Shown here piece after piece: positions 9,186 through 21,356 of a DNA stretch of 64,000 nucleotides. The notes below the pieces were generated by a model. The model did not search any database and was not told where the DNA came from. It saw only the letters and a list, made by a program, of their open reading frames with translations. The first letter of the stretch is position 1. Each line of letters opens with the position of its first letter. This DNA comes from Hyperoodon ampullatus (taxonomy: Eukaryota > Chordata > Mammalia > Artiodactyla > Ziphiidae): the NCBI GenBank assembly GCA_949752795.1, contig CATKHW010000427.1, forward strand, positions 2,542,001-2,606,000, in the 5' to 3' direction. The position numbers and the translations under genes were made by a program.

Positions 9186-10924
9186 CTTGGCCAAAAAGGG
9201 CGTATGCCTTTTCTCCTGAATATATTCAGGAGAAAACACATACGCCCTTTTTGGCCAAGTGCATCATTGTCGAAGTTGTGCCCCTCTTCCTGTGCTTTAA
9301 AGGCGATTCCAACGTACCTCTTGAAATCTGTTTCCTGCTATTCTGCCTCGCTTTCAAGTCCGCCTCGTTGCCTTCCCTCAACAGATTTTTGGACGATAGT
9401 TGTCCTTTATTACTCGGCCAGGTTGTGAATAGCTGTGCCCCTGAGCTCCATTTTTCAACTCGTTTTTGGTGAGCTGACCGCAAGTCCAAAATTTTGGTTC
9501 AGGACCTATACTGGTTCCCGGTGGGTGGCTGAGAATTTGGTTAATTCTTCTTCCTGCCGGGAAATTACAGTGATATGTGCCCGTCCAAATGCCTAACAGC
9601 TACTCTCTCATTGGTTCTCCCTCTTCCCTTTCATCCTCTGCCAAATTGGCAACCTGTGCGAACCAAGAGGTTAAAGGGGCTGTCTCTCCAAGTTGGGAGG
9701 TTGATAGTAAAGCAGACGGAAAGTCAAACCGGAGCACCAGGAGAGGGACTATTCGTTGAGTTTTAGAAACCTTTCGTATTCACAGTGTGTCCGTTCTCTA
9801 GGTTTCCCGCACTTGTTATAGCTGTAGAAATATTCCCTTCAACCTGGAGAGTTCGGACCCATGGAATGGGTGCCATGCATTATTGCTTTAAAGGGTCTGC
9901 ATTTGCTCACCCAATCTCACCAATCGTCTCAGTCCCAAGTGTCCCTCCTTATGCCACATCCAGCTGTCGTTGTAGATAGGGTCATTCCAGCTTTCATCAG
10001 AGACCCTGAAGGAATTGTAAAGAATTTCCCAGTTTTTTGGTTTTGTTTTTGAAATTCCTTTTTATAGTGGGTTTGAGCTGATTCTCGCTGCCATGTTTAT
10101 GCCAGTCTAGACACACTTGATTCCCTTACGGAGACATATCAATACATAGGTTTTAAGATTCTTACTAGTCAGATATTTTCCTCTGCGGGAAATATGGCGT
10201 TTTGAGTCCCTTTCACTGAGGACGGTGTAGGTCTTGTCTATTCCATAGTTGGTTTTTGGAACGGTACCTGTGCTTATATCAAATTCTGGTTTTATGCATC
10301 ACCCCACCTCTCCTTCCCCCTTAAGCAGGTATAAGAGTGTTTTCTAAATGTGAGACACTGTTCTCTTTCCTAACTCAGTTCAAGTGTAGCCATGTTTACA
10401 GGATCTTCATAAGTGATATCTTATGATAAGTTTCTTTTTCTGTGTGACTTATTTCACTTAGAATCATCGTACCTGAATCCACCCATTTTGCTGCTACTGG
10501 TCTTATGACATTGATTTCATGGCTGAGGGATATTCCATCGTACGTAAGTACCACAATTTTTTGAACCATGTTTATATTTTCTGGGATACTTAAGGTGCAT
10601 CCAAGTTGAGGTCCTTGTGTGCAGTGCAGCCCTAAATTTTGGGGTGGCTCTGTCTTATTGATTTTCAGTTTTCCCAAGGTATATTCCCTAGACTGGTAGT
10701 GCCCTTGGCTCTGTAGCTCTGTTCTTTACTTGTTTTAGGGAACAGAATGCACTCCTCCAGGGAGGCAGTTGGCAATATACATCCCGCCCATCAGCATAAC
10801 AAGGCTCCCTGTTCTCCAGGGCCTGTCTTGCCTTTCTTGTTCTTACACATTTTGTGGATGTCCCTTTTGACCGGTGGGAAGTGATACTTCTTTGTAGTGC
10901 AGATTTGCATTGCCTGCTTGCTTG
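9186..10924. repeat. Satellite unit 6, near copy of unit 4
   Basis: The palindrome (9186-9259) has two mismatched neighbouring pairs: the left arm has TGCCTTTT and the right arm AACACAT. The changes do not compensate each other. The ORF2 C-terminal remnant is open at 10396-10677. From about 9669 onward I find no difference from unit 4 at the sites compared. Confidence 0.95.
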
Positions 10925-12663
10925 CTTGGCCAAAAAGGGCGTATGCGTTTTCTCCTGAATATATTCAGGAGAAAACGCATACGCCCTTTTTGGCCAAGTG
11001 CATCATTGTCGAAGTTGTGCCCCTCTTCCTGTGCTTTAAAGGCGATTCCAACGTACCTCTTGTAATCTGTTTCCTGCTATGCTGCCTCACTTTCAAGTCC
11101 GCCTCGTTGCCTTCCCTCAACAGATTTTTGGAAGATAGTTGTCCTTTATTACTCGGCCAGGTTGTGAATTGCTGTGCCCCTGAGCTCCATTTTTCAACTC
11201 GTTTTTGGTGAGCTAACCGCAAGTCCAAAATTTTGGTTCAGGACCTATACTGGTTCCCAGTGGGTGGCTGAGAATTTGGTTAATTCTTCTTCCTGCCGGG
11301 AAAATACAGTGATATGTGCCCGTCCAAATGCCTAACAGCTACTCTCTCATTGGTTCTCCCTCTTCCCTTTCATCCTCTGCCAAATTGGAAACCTGTGCGA
11401 ACCAAGAGGTTAAAGGGGCTGTCTCTCCAAGTTGGGAGGTTGATAGTAAAGCAGACGGAAAGTCAAACCGGAGCACCAGGAGAGGGACTATTCGTTGAGT
11501 TTTAGAAACCTTTCGTATTCACAGTGTGTCCGTTCTCTAGGTTTCCCGCACTTGTTATAGCTGTAGTAATATTCCCTTCAACCTGGAGAGTTCGGACCCA
11601 TGGAATGGGTGCCATGCATTATTGCTTTAAAGGGTCTGCATTTGCTCACCCAATCTCACCAATCGTCTCAGTCCCAAGTGTCCCTCCTTATGCCACATCC
11701 AGCTGTCGTTGTACATAGGGTCATTCCAGCTTTCATCAGAGACCCTGAAGGAATTGTAAAGAATTTCCCAGTTTTTTTGTTTTGTTTTTGAAATTCCTTT
11801 TTATAGTGGGTTTGAGCTGATTCTCGCTGCCATGTTTATGCCAGTCTAGACACACTTGATTCCCTTACGGAGACATATCAATACATAGGTTTTAAGATTC
11901 TTACTAGTCAGATATTTTCCTCTGCGGGAAATATGGGGTTTTGAGTCCCTTTCACTGAGGACGGTGTAGGTCTTGTCTATTCCATAGTTGGTTTTTGGAA
12001 CGGTACCTGTGCTTATATCAAACTCTGGTTTTATGCATCACCCCACCTCTCCTTCCCCCTTAAGCAGGTATAAGAGTGTTTTCTAAATGTGAGACACTGT
12101 TCTCTTTCCTAACTCAGTTCAAGTGTAGCCATGTTTACAGGATCTTCATAAGTGATATCTTATGATAAGTTTCTTTTTCTGTGTGACTTATTTCACTTAG
12201 AATCATCGTACCTGAATCCACCCATTTTGCTGCTACTGGTCTTATGACATTGATTTCATGGCTGAGGGATATTCCATCGTACGTAAGTACCACAATTTTT
12301 TGAACCATGTTTATATTTTCTGGGATACTTAAGGTGTATCCAAGTTGAGGTCCTTATATGCAGTGCAGCCCTAAATTTTGGGGTGGCTCTGTCTTATTGA
12401 TTTTCAGTTTTCCCAAGGTATATTCCCTAGACTGGTAGTGCCCTTGGCTCTGTAGCTCTGTTCTTTACTTGTTTTAGGGAACAGAATGCACTCCTCCAGA
12501 GAGGCAGTTGGCAATTTACATCCCACCCATCAGCATAACAAGGCTCCCTGTTCTCCAGGGCCTGTCTTGCCTTTCTTGTTCTTACACATTTTGTGGATGT
12601 CCCTTTTGACCGGTGGGAAGTGATACTTCTTTGTAGTGCAGATTTGCATTGCCCGCTTGCTTG
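10925..12663. repeat. Satellite unit 7, near copy of unit 5 in its left part
   Basis: The palindrome is perfect (10925-10998). The ORF2 C-terminal frame (12135-12416) is broken by a TAA at 12354-12356. A private GTACATAGG lies near 11711. After about 11644 it no longer follows unit 5. TCCCACCCATC near 12520 is private. Confidence 0.95.
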
Positions 12664-14402
12664 CTTGGCCAAAAAGGGCGTATGCCTTTTCTCCTGAATA
12701 TATTCAGGAGAAAACGCATACGCCCTTTTTGGCCAAGTGCATCATTGTCGAAGTTGTGCCCCTCTTCCTGTGCTTTAAAGGCGATTCCAACGTACCTCTT
12801 GAAATCTGTTTCCTGCAATTCTGCCTCGCTTTCAAGTCCGCCTCGTTGCCTTCCCTCAACAGATTTTTGGACGATAGTTGTCCTTTATTACTCGGCCAGT
12901 TTGTGAACTGCTGTGCCCCTGAGCTCCATTTTTCAACTCGTTTTTGGTGAGCTGACCGCAAGTCCAAAATTTTGGTTCAGGACCTATACTGGTTCCCGGT
13001 GGGTGGCTGAGAATTTGGTTAATTCTTCTTCCTGCCGGGAAATTACAGTGATATGTGCCCGTCCAAATGCCTAACAGCTACTCTCTCATTGGTTCTCCCT
13101 CTTCCCTTTCATCCTCTGCCAAATTGGCAACCTGTGCGAACCAAGAGGTTAAAGGGGCTGTCTCTCCAAGTTGGGAGGTTGATAGTAAAGCAGACGGAAA
13201 GTCAAACCGGAGCACCAGGAGAGGGACTATTCGTTGAGTTTTAGAAACCTTTCGTATTCACAGTGTGTCCGTTCACTAGGATTCCCGCACATGTTATAGC
13301 TGTAGTAATATTCCCTTCAACCTGGAGAGTTCGGACCCATGGAATGGGTGCCATGCATTATTGCTTTAAAGGGTCTGCATTTGGTCACCCAATCTCACCA
13401 ATCGTCTCAGTCGCAAGTGTCCGTCCTTATGCCACATCCAGCTGTCGTTGTAGATAGGGTCATTCCAGCTTTCATCAGAGACCCTGAAGGAATTGTAAAG
13501 AATTTCCCAGTTTTTTTGTTTTGTTTTTGAAATTCCTTTTTATAGTGGGTTTGAGCTGATTCTCGCTGCCATGTTTATGCCAGTCTAGACACACTTGATT
13601 CCCTTACGGAGACATATCAATACATAGGTTTTAAGATTCTTACTAGTCAGATATTTTCCTCTGCGGGAAATATGGGGTTTTGAGTCCCTTTCACTGAGGA
13701 CGGTGTAGGTCTTGTCTATTCCATAGTTGGTTTTTGGAACGGTACCTGTGCTTATATCAAACTCTGGTTTTATGCATCACCCCACCTCTCCTTCCCCCTT
13801 AAGCAGGTATAAGAGTGTTTTCTAAATGTGAGACACTGTTCTCTTTCCTAACTCAGTTCAAGTGTAGCCATGTTTACAGGATCTTCATAAGTGATATCTT
13901 ATGATAAGTTTCTTTTTCTGTGTGACTTATTTCACTTAGAATCATCGTACCTGAATCCACCCATTTTGCTGCTACTGGTCTTATGACATTGATTTCATGG
14001 CTGAGGGATATTCCATCGTACGTAATTACCACAATTTTTTGAACCATGTTTATATTTTCTGGGATACTTAAGGTGTATCCAAGTTGAGGTCCTTGTATGC
14101 AGTGCAGCCCTAAATTTTGGGGTGGCTCTGTCTTATTGATTTTCAGTTTTCCCAAGGTATATTCCCTAGACTGGTAGTGCCCTTGGCTCTGTAGCTCTGT
14201 TCTTTACTTGTTTTAGGGAACAGAATGCACTCCTCCAGGGAGGCAGTTGGCAATTTACATCCCGCCCATCAGCATAACAAGGCTCCCTGTTCTCCAGGGC
14301 CTGTCTTGCCTTTCTTGTTCTTACACATTTTGTGGATGTCCCTTTTGACCGGTGGGAAGTGATACTTCTTTGTAGTGCAGATTTGCATTGCCCGCTTGCT
14401 TG
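12664..14402. repeat. Satellite unit 8, A type with private changes
   Basis: The palindrome (12664-12737) has one mismatch in the left arm (TGCCTTTT). The ORF2 C-terminal remnant is open at 13874-14155 with one private change near 14026 (CGTAATTACC). Other private changes are two bases near 13274-13281 (GTTCACTAGGATTCC). CAATTCTG near 12816 is shared only with unit 9. Confidence 0.95.
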
Positions 14403-16140
14403 CTTGGCCAAAAAGGGCGTATGCGTTTTCTCCTGAATATATTCAGGAGAAAACGCATACGCCCTTTTTGGCCAAGTGCATCATTGTCGAAGTTGTGTCC
14501 CTCTTCCTGTGCTTTAAAGGCGATTCCAACGTACCTCTTGAAATCTGTTTCCTGCAATTCTGCCTCGCTTTCAAGTCCGCCTCGTTGCCTTCCCTCAACA
14601 GATTTTTGGACGATAGTTGTCCTTTATTACTCGGCCAGTTTGTGAATTGCTGTGCCCCTGAGCTCCATTTTTCAACTCGTTTTTGGTGAGCTGACCGCAA
14701 GTCCAAAATTTTGGTTCAGGACATATGCTGGTTCCCAGTGGGGGGCTGAGGCTTTGGTTAATTCTTCTTCCTGCCGGGAAATTACAGTGATATGTGCCCG
14801 TCCAAATGCCGAACAGCTACTCTCTCATTGGTTCTCCCTCTTCCCTTTCATCCTCTGCCAAATTGGCAACCTGTGCGAACCAAGAGGTTAAAGGGGCTGT
14901 CTCTCCAAGTTGGGAGGTTGATAGTAAAGCAGACGGAAAGTCAAACCGGAGCACCAGGAGAGGGACTATTCGTTGAGTTTTAGAAACCTTTCGTATTCAC
15001 AGTGTGTCCGTTCTCTAGGTTTCCCGCACATGTTATAGCTGTAGTAATATTCCCTTCAACCTGGAGAGTTCGGACCCATGGAATGGGTGCCATGCATTAT
15101 TGCTTTAAAGGGTCTGCATTTGCTCACCCAATCTCACCAATCGTCTCAGTCCCAAGTGTCCCTCCTTATGCCACATCCAGCTTTCGTTGTAGATAGGGTC
15201 ATTCCAGCTTTCATCAGAGACCCTGAAGGAATTGTAAATAATTTCCCAGTTTTTTTGTTTTGTTTTTGAAATTCCTTTTTATAGTGGGTTTGAGCTGATT
15301 CTCGCTGCCATGTTTATGCCAGTCTAGACACACTTGATTCCCTTACGGAGACATATCAATACATAGGTTTTAAGATTCTTACTAGTCAGATATTTTCCTC
15401 TGCGGGAAATATGGGGTTTTGAGTCCCTTTCACTGAGGACGGTGTAGGTCTTGTCTATTCCATAGTTGGTTTTTGGAACAGTACCTGTGCTTATATCAAA
15501 CTCTGGTTTTATGCATCACCCCACCTCTCCTTCCCCCTTAAGCAGGTAAAGAGTGTTTTCTAAATGTGAGACACTGTTCTCTTTCCTAACTCAGTTCAAG
15601 TGTAGCCATGTTTACAGGATCTTCATAAGTGATATCTTATGATAAGTTTCTTTTTCTGTGTGACTTATTTCACTTAGAATCATCGTACCTGAATCCACCC
15701 ATTTTGCTGCTACTGGTCTTATGACATTGATTTCATGGCTGAGGGATATTCCATCGTACGTAAGTACCACAATTTTTTGAACCATGTTTATATTTTCTGG
15801 GATACTTAAGGTGTATCCAAGTTGAGGTCCTTGTATGCAGTGCAGCCCTAAATTTTGGGGTGGCTCTGTCTTATTGATTTTCAGTTTTCCCAAGGTATAT
15901 TCCCTAGACTGGTAGTGCCCTTGGCTCTGTAGCTCTGTTCTTTACTTGTTTTAGGGAACAGAATGCACTCCTCCAGAGAGGCAGTTGGCAATTTACATCC
16001 CGCCCATCAGCATAACAAGGCTCCCTGTTCTCCAGGGCCTGTCTTGCCCTTCTTGTTCTTACACATTTTGTGGATGTCCCTTTTGACCGGTGGGAAGTGA
16101 TACTTCTTTGTAGTGCAGATTTGCATTGCCCGCTTGCTTG
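14403..16140. repeat. Satellite unit 9, A type, 1,738 bp, with a cluster of private changes
   Basis: The palindrome is perfect (14403-14476). The ORF2 C-terminal remnant is open at 15612-15893. Six changes fall within about 35 bp at 14723-14757, far denser than elsewhere. It also has TGCCGAAC near 14808, TAAATAATTT near 15236 and the one-base deletion near 15548. Confidence 0.95.
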
Positions 16141-17879
16141 CTTGGCCAAAAAGGGCGTATGCGTTTTCTCCTGAATATATTCAGGAGAAAACGCATACGC
16201 CCTTTTTGGCCAAGTGCATCATTGTCGAAGTTGTGCCCCTCTTCCTGTGCTTTAAAGGCGATTCCAACGTACCTCTTGTAATCTGTTTCCTGCTATGCTG
16301 CCTCACTTTCAAGTCCGCCTCGTTGCCTTCCCTCAACAGATTTTTGGAAGATAGTTGTCCTTTATTACTCGGCCAGGTTGTGAATTGCTGTGCCCCTGAG
16401 CTCCATTTTTCAACTCGTTTTTGGTGAGCTGACCGCAAGTCCAAAATTTTGGTTCAGGACCTATACTGGTTCCCGGTGGGTGGCTGAGAATTTGGTTAAT
16501 TCTTCTTCCTGCCGGGAAATTACAGTGATATGTGCCCATCCAAATGCCTAACAGCTACTCTCTCATTGGTTCTCCCTCTTCCCTTTCATCCTCTGCCAAA
16601 TTGGAAACCTGTGCGAACAAAGAGGTTAAAGGGGCTGTCTCTCCAAGTTGGGAGGTTGATAGTAAAGCAGACGGAAAGTCAAACCGGAGCACCAGGAGAG
16701 GGACTATTCGTTGAGTTTTAGAAACCTTTCGTATTCACAGTGTGTCCGTTCTCTAGGTTTCCCGCACTTGTTATAGCTGTAGTAATATTCCCTTCAACCT
16801 GGAGAGTTCGGACCCATGGAATGGGTGCCATGCATTATTGCTTTAAAGGGTCTGCATTTGCTCACCCAATCTCACCAATCGTCTCAGTCCCAAGTGTCCC
16901 TCCTTATGCCACATCCAGCTGTCGTTGTAGATAGGGTCATTCCAGCTTTCATCAGAGACCCTGAAGGAATTGTAAAGAATTTCCCAGTTTTTTTGTTTTG
17001 TTTTTGAAATTCCTTTTTATAGTGGGTTTGAGCTGATTCTCGCTGCCATGTTTATGCCAGTCTAGACACACTTGATTCCCTTACGGAGACATATCAATAC
17101 ATAGGTTTTAAGATTCTTACTAGTCAGATATTTTCCTCTGCGGGAAATATGGGGTTTTGAGTCCCTTTCACTGAGGACGGTGTAGGTCTTGTCTATTCCA
17201 TAGTTGGTTTTTGGAACGGTACCTGTGCTTATATCAAACTCTGGTTTTATGCATCACCCCACCTCTCCTTCCCCCTTAAGCAGGTATAAGAGTGTTTTCT
17301 AAATGTGAGACACTGTTCTCTTTCCTAACTCAGTTCAAGTGTAGCCATGTTTACAGGATCTTCATAAGTGATATCTTATGATAAGTTTCTTTTTCTGTGT
17401 GACTTATTTCACTTAGAATCATCGTACCTGAATCCACCCATTTTGCTGCTACTGGTCTTATGACATTGATTTCATGGCTGAGGGATATTCCATCGTACGT
17501 AAGTACCACAATTTTTTGAACCATGTTTATATTTTCTGGGATACTTAAGGTGTATCCAAGTTGAGGTCCTTATATGCAGTGCAGCCCTAAATTTTGGGGT
17601 GGCTCTGTCTTATTGATTTTCAGTTTTCCCAAGGTATATTCCCTAGACTGGTAGTGCCCTTGGCTCTGTAGCTCTGTTCTTTACTTGTTTTAGGGAACAG
17701 AATGCACTCCTCCAGAGAGGCAGTTGGCAATTTACATCCTGCCCATCAGCATAACAAGGCTCCCTGTTCTCCAGAGCCTGTCTTGCCTTTCTTGTTCTTA
17801 CACATTTTGTGGATGTCCCTTTTGACCGGTGGGAAGTGATACTTCTTTGTAGTGCAGATTTGCATTGCCCGCTTGCTTG
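16141..17879. repeat. Satellite unit 10, mosaic of A and B
   Basis: The palindrome is perfect (16141-16214). A-type TGCCCGC just before the palindrome is followed by B-type CTTGTAATC, TATGCTG, CACTTTC and GGAAACC, so the A-to-B switch lies near the palindrome. The ORF2 C-terminal frame (17351-17632) is broken by a TAA at 17570-17572. GCCCATCC near 16535 and GAACAAAG near 16615 are private. Confidence 0.95.
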
Positions 17880-19617
17880 CTTGGCCAAAAAGGGCGTATG
17901 CCTTTTCTCCTGAATATATTCAGGAGAAAACGCATACGCCCTTTTTGGCCAAGTGCATCATTGTCGAAGTTGTGCCCCTCTTCCTGTGCTTTAAAGGCGA
18001 TTCCAACGTACCTCTTGAAATCTGTTTCCTGCTATTCTGCCTCGCTTTCAAGTCCGCCTCGTTGCCTTCCCTCAACAGATTTTTGGACGATAGTTGTCCT
18101 TTATTACTCGGCCAGTTTGTGAATTGCTGTGCCCCTGAGCTCCATTTTTCAACTCGTTTTTGGTGAGCTGACCGCAAGTCCAAAATTTTGGTTCAGGACC
18201 TATACTGGTTCCCGGTGGGTGGCTGAGAATTTGGTTAATTCTTCTTCCTGCCGGGAAATTACAGTGATATGTGCCCGTCCAAATGCCTAACAGCTACTCT
18301 CTCATTGGTTCTCCCTCTTCCCTTTCATCCTCTGCCAAATTGGCAACCTGTGCGAACCAAGAGGTTAAAGGGGCTGTCTCTCCAAGTTGGGAGGTTGATA
18401 GTAAAGCAGACGGAAAGTCAAACCGGAGCAACAGGAGAGGGACTATTCGTTGAGTTTTAGAAACCTTTCGTATTCACAGTGTGTCCGTTCTCTAGGTTTC
18501 CCGCACATGTTATAGCTGTAGTAATATTCCCTTCAACCTGGAGAGTTCGGACCCATGGAATGGGTGCCATGCATTATTGCTTTAAAGGGTCTGCATTTGC
18601 TCACCCAATCTCACCAATCGTCTCAGTCCCAAGTGTCCCTCCTTATGCCACATCCAGCTTTCGTTGTAGATAGGGTCATTCCAGCTTTCATCAGAGACCC
18701 TGAAGGAATTGTAAAGAATTTCCCAGTTTTTTTGTTTTGTTTATGAAATTCCTTTTTATAGTGGGTTTGAGCTGATTCTCGCTGCCATGTTTATGCCAGT
18801 CTAGACACACTTGATTCCCTTACGGAGACATATCAATACATAGGTTTTAAGATTCTTACTAGTCAGATATTTTCCTCTGCGGAAAATACGGGGTTTTGAG
18901 TCCCTTTCACTGAGGACGGTGTAGGTCTTGTCTATTCCATAGTTGGTTTTTGGAACGGTACCTGTGCTTATATCAAACTCTGGTTTTATGCATCACCCCA
19001 CCTCTCCTTCCCCCTTAAGCAGGTAAAGAGTGTTTTCTAAATGTGAGACACTGTTCTCTTTCCTAACTCAGTTCAAGTGTAGCCATGTTTACAGGATCTT
19101 CATAAGTGATATCTTATGATAAGTTTCTTTTTCTGTGTGACTTATTTCACTTAGAATCATCGTACCTGAATCCACCCATTTTGCTGCTACTGGTCTTATG
19201 ACATTGATTTCATGGCTGAGGGATATTCCATCGTACGTAAGTACCACAATTTTTTGAACCATGTTTATATTTTCTGGGATACTTAAGGTGTATCCAAGTT
19301 GAGGTCCTTGTATGCAGTGCAGCCCTAAATTTTGGGGTGGCTCTGTCTTATTGATTTTCAGTTTTCCCAAGGTATATTCCCTAGACTGGTAGTGCCCTTG
19401 GCTCTGTAGCTCTGTTCTTTACTTGTTTTAGGGAACAGAATGCACTCCTCCAGAGAGGCAGTTGGCAATTTACATCCCGCCCATCAGCATAACAAGGCTC
19501 CCTGTTCTCCAGGGCCTGTCTTGCCTTTCTTGTTCTTACACATTTTGTGGATGTCCCTTTTGACCGGTGGGAAGTGATACTTCTTTGTAGTGCAGATTTG
19601 CATTGCCCGCTTGCTTG
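17880..19617. repeat. Satellite unit 11, A type, 1,738 bp
   Basis: The palindrome (17880-17953) has one mismatch in the left arm (TGCCTTTT). The ORF2 C-terminal remnant is open at 19089-19370. It has GAGCAACAGG near 18426, GTTTATGAAA near 18741, GCGGAAAATACGGGG near 18880 and the one-base deletion near 19023. Confidence 0.95.
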
Positions 19618-21356
19618 CTTGGCCAAAAAGGGCGTATGCGTTTTCTCCTGAATATATTCAGGAGAAAACGCATACGCCCTTTTTGGCCAAGTGCATCATT
19701 GTCGAAGTTGTGCCCCTCTTCCTGTGCTTTAAAGGCGATTCCAACGTACCTCTTGAAATCTGTTTCCTGCTATTCTGCCTCGCTTTCAAGTCCGCCTCGT
19801 TGCCTTCCCTCAACAGATTTTTGGACGATAGTTGTCCTTTATTACTCGGCCAGTTTGTGAATTGCTGTGCCCCTGAGCTCCATTTTTCAACTCGTTTTTG
19901 GTGAGCTGACCGCAAGTCCAAAATTTTGGTTCAGGACCTATACTGGTTCCCGGTGGGTGGCTGAGAATTTGGTTAATTCTTCTTCCTGCCGGGAAATTAC
20001 AGTGATATGTGCCCGTCCAAATGCCTAACAGCTACTCTCTCATTGGTTCTCCCTCTTCCCTTTCATCCTCTGCCAAATTGGCAACCTGTGCGAACCAAGA
20101 GGTTAAAGGGGCTGTCTCTCCAAGTTGGGAGGTTGATAGTAAAGCAGACGGAAAGTCAAACCGGAGCACCAGGAGAGGGACTATTCGTTGAGTTTTAGAA
20201 ACCTTTCGTATTCACAGTGTGTCCGTTCTCTAGGTTTCCCGCACATGTTATAGCTGTAGTAATATTCCCTTCAACCTGGAGAGTTCGGACCCATGGAATG
20301 GGTGCCATGCATTATTGCTTTAAAGGGTCTGCATTTGCTCACCCAATCTCACCAATCGTCTCAGTCCCAAGTGTCCCTCCTTATGCCACATCCAGCTGTC
20401 GTTGTAGATAGGGTCATTCCAGCTTTCATCAGAGACCCTGAAGGAATTGTAAAGAATTTCCCAGTTTTTTGGTTTTGTTTTTGAAATTCCTTTTTATAGT
20501 GGGTTTGAGCTGATTCTCGCTGCCATGTTTATGCCAGTCTAGACACACTTGATTCCCTTACGGAGACATATCAATACATAGGTTTTAAGATTCTTACTAG
20601 TCAGATATTTTCCTCTGCGGGAAATATGGGGTTTTGAGTCCCTTTCACTGAGCATGGTGTAGGTCTTGTCTATTCCATAGTTGGTTTTTGGAACGGTACC
20701 TGTGCTTATATCAAACTCTGGTTTTATGCATCACCCCACCTCTCCTTCCCCCTTAAGCAGGTATAAGAGTGTTTTCTAAATGTGAGACACTGTTCTCTTT
20801 CCTAACTCAGTTCAAGTGTAGCCATGTTTACAGGATCTTCATAAGTGATATCTTATGATAAGTTTCTTTTTCTGTGTGACTTATTTCACTTAGAATCATC
20901 GTACCTGAATCCACCCATTTTGCTGCTACTGGTCTTATGACATTGATTTCATGGCTGAGGGATATTCCATCGTACGTAAGTACCACAATTTTTTGAACCA
21001 TGTTTATATTTTCTGGGATACTTAAGGTGTATCCAAGTTGAGGTCCCTGTATGCAGTGCAGCCCTAAATTTTGGGGTGGCTCTGTCTTATTGATTTTCAG
21101 TTTTCCCAAGGTATATTCCCTAGACTGGTAGTGCCCTTGGCTCTGTAGCTCTGTTCTTTACTTGTTTTAGGGAACAGAATGCACTCCTCCAGAGAGGCAG
21201 TTGGCAATTTACATCCCGCCCATCAGCATAACAAGGCTCCCTGTTCTCCAGGGCCTGTCTTGCCTTTCTTGTTCTTACACATTTTGTGGATGTCCCTCTT
21301 GAACGGTGGGAAGTGATACTTCTTTGTAGTGCAGATTTGCATTGCCCGCTTGCTTG
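19618..21356. repeat. Satellite unit 12, A type
   Basis: The palindrome is perfect (19618-19691). The ORF2 C-terminal remnant is open at 20828-21109. A set of linked variants, GAGCATGGTG near 20650, CCCTGTATG near 21046 and CCCTCTTGA near 21295, is shared with units 17 and 21. GAACGG near 21302 is private. Confidence 0.95.
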
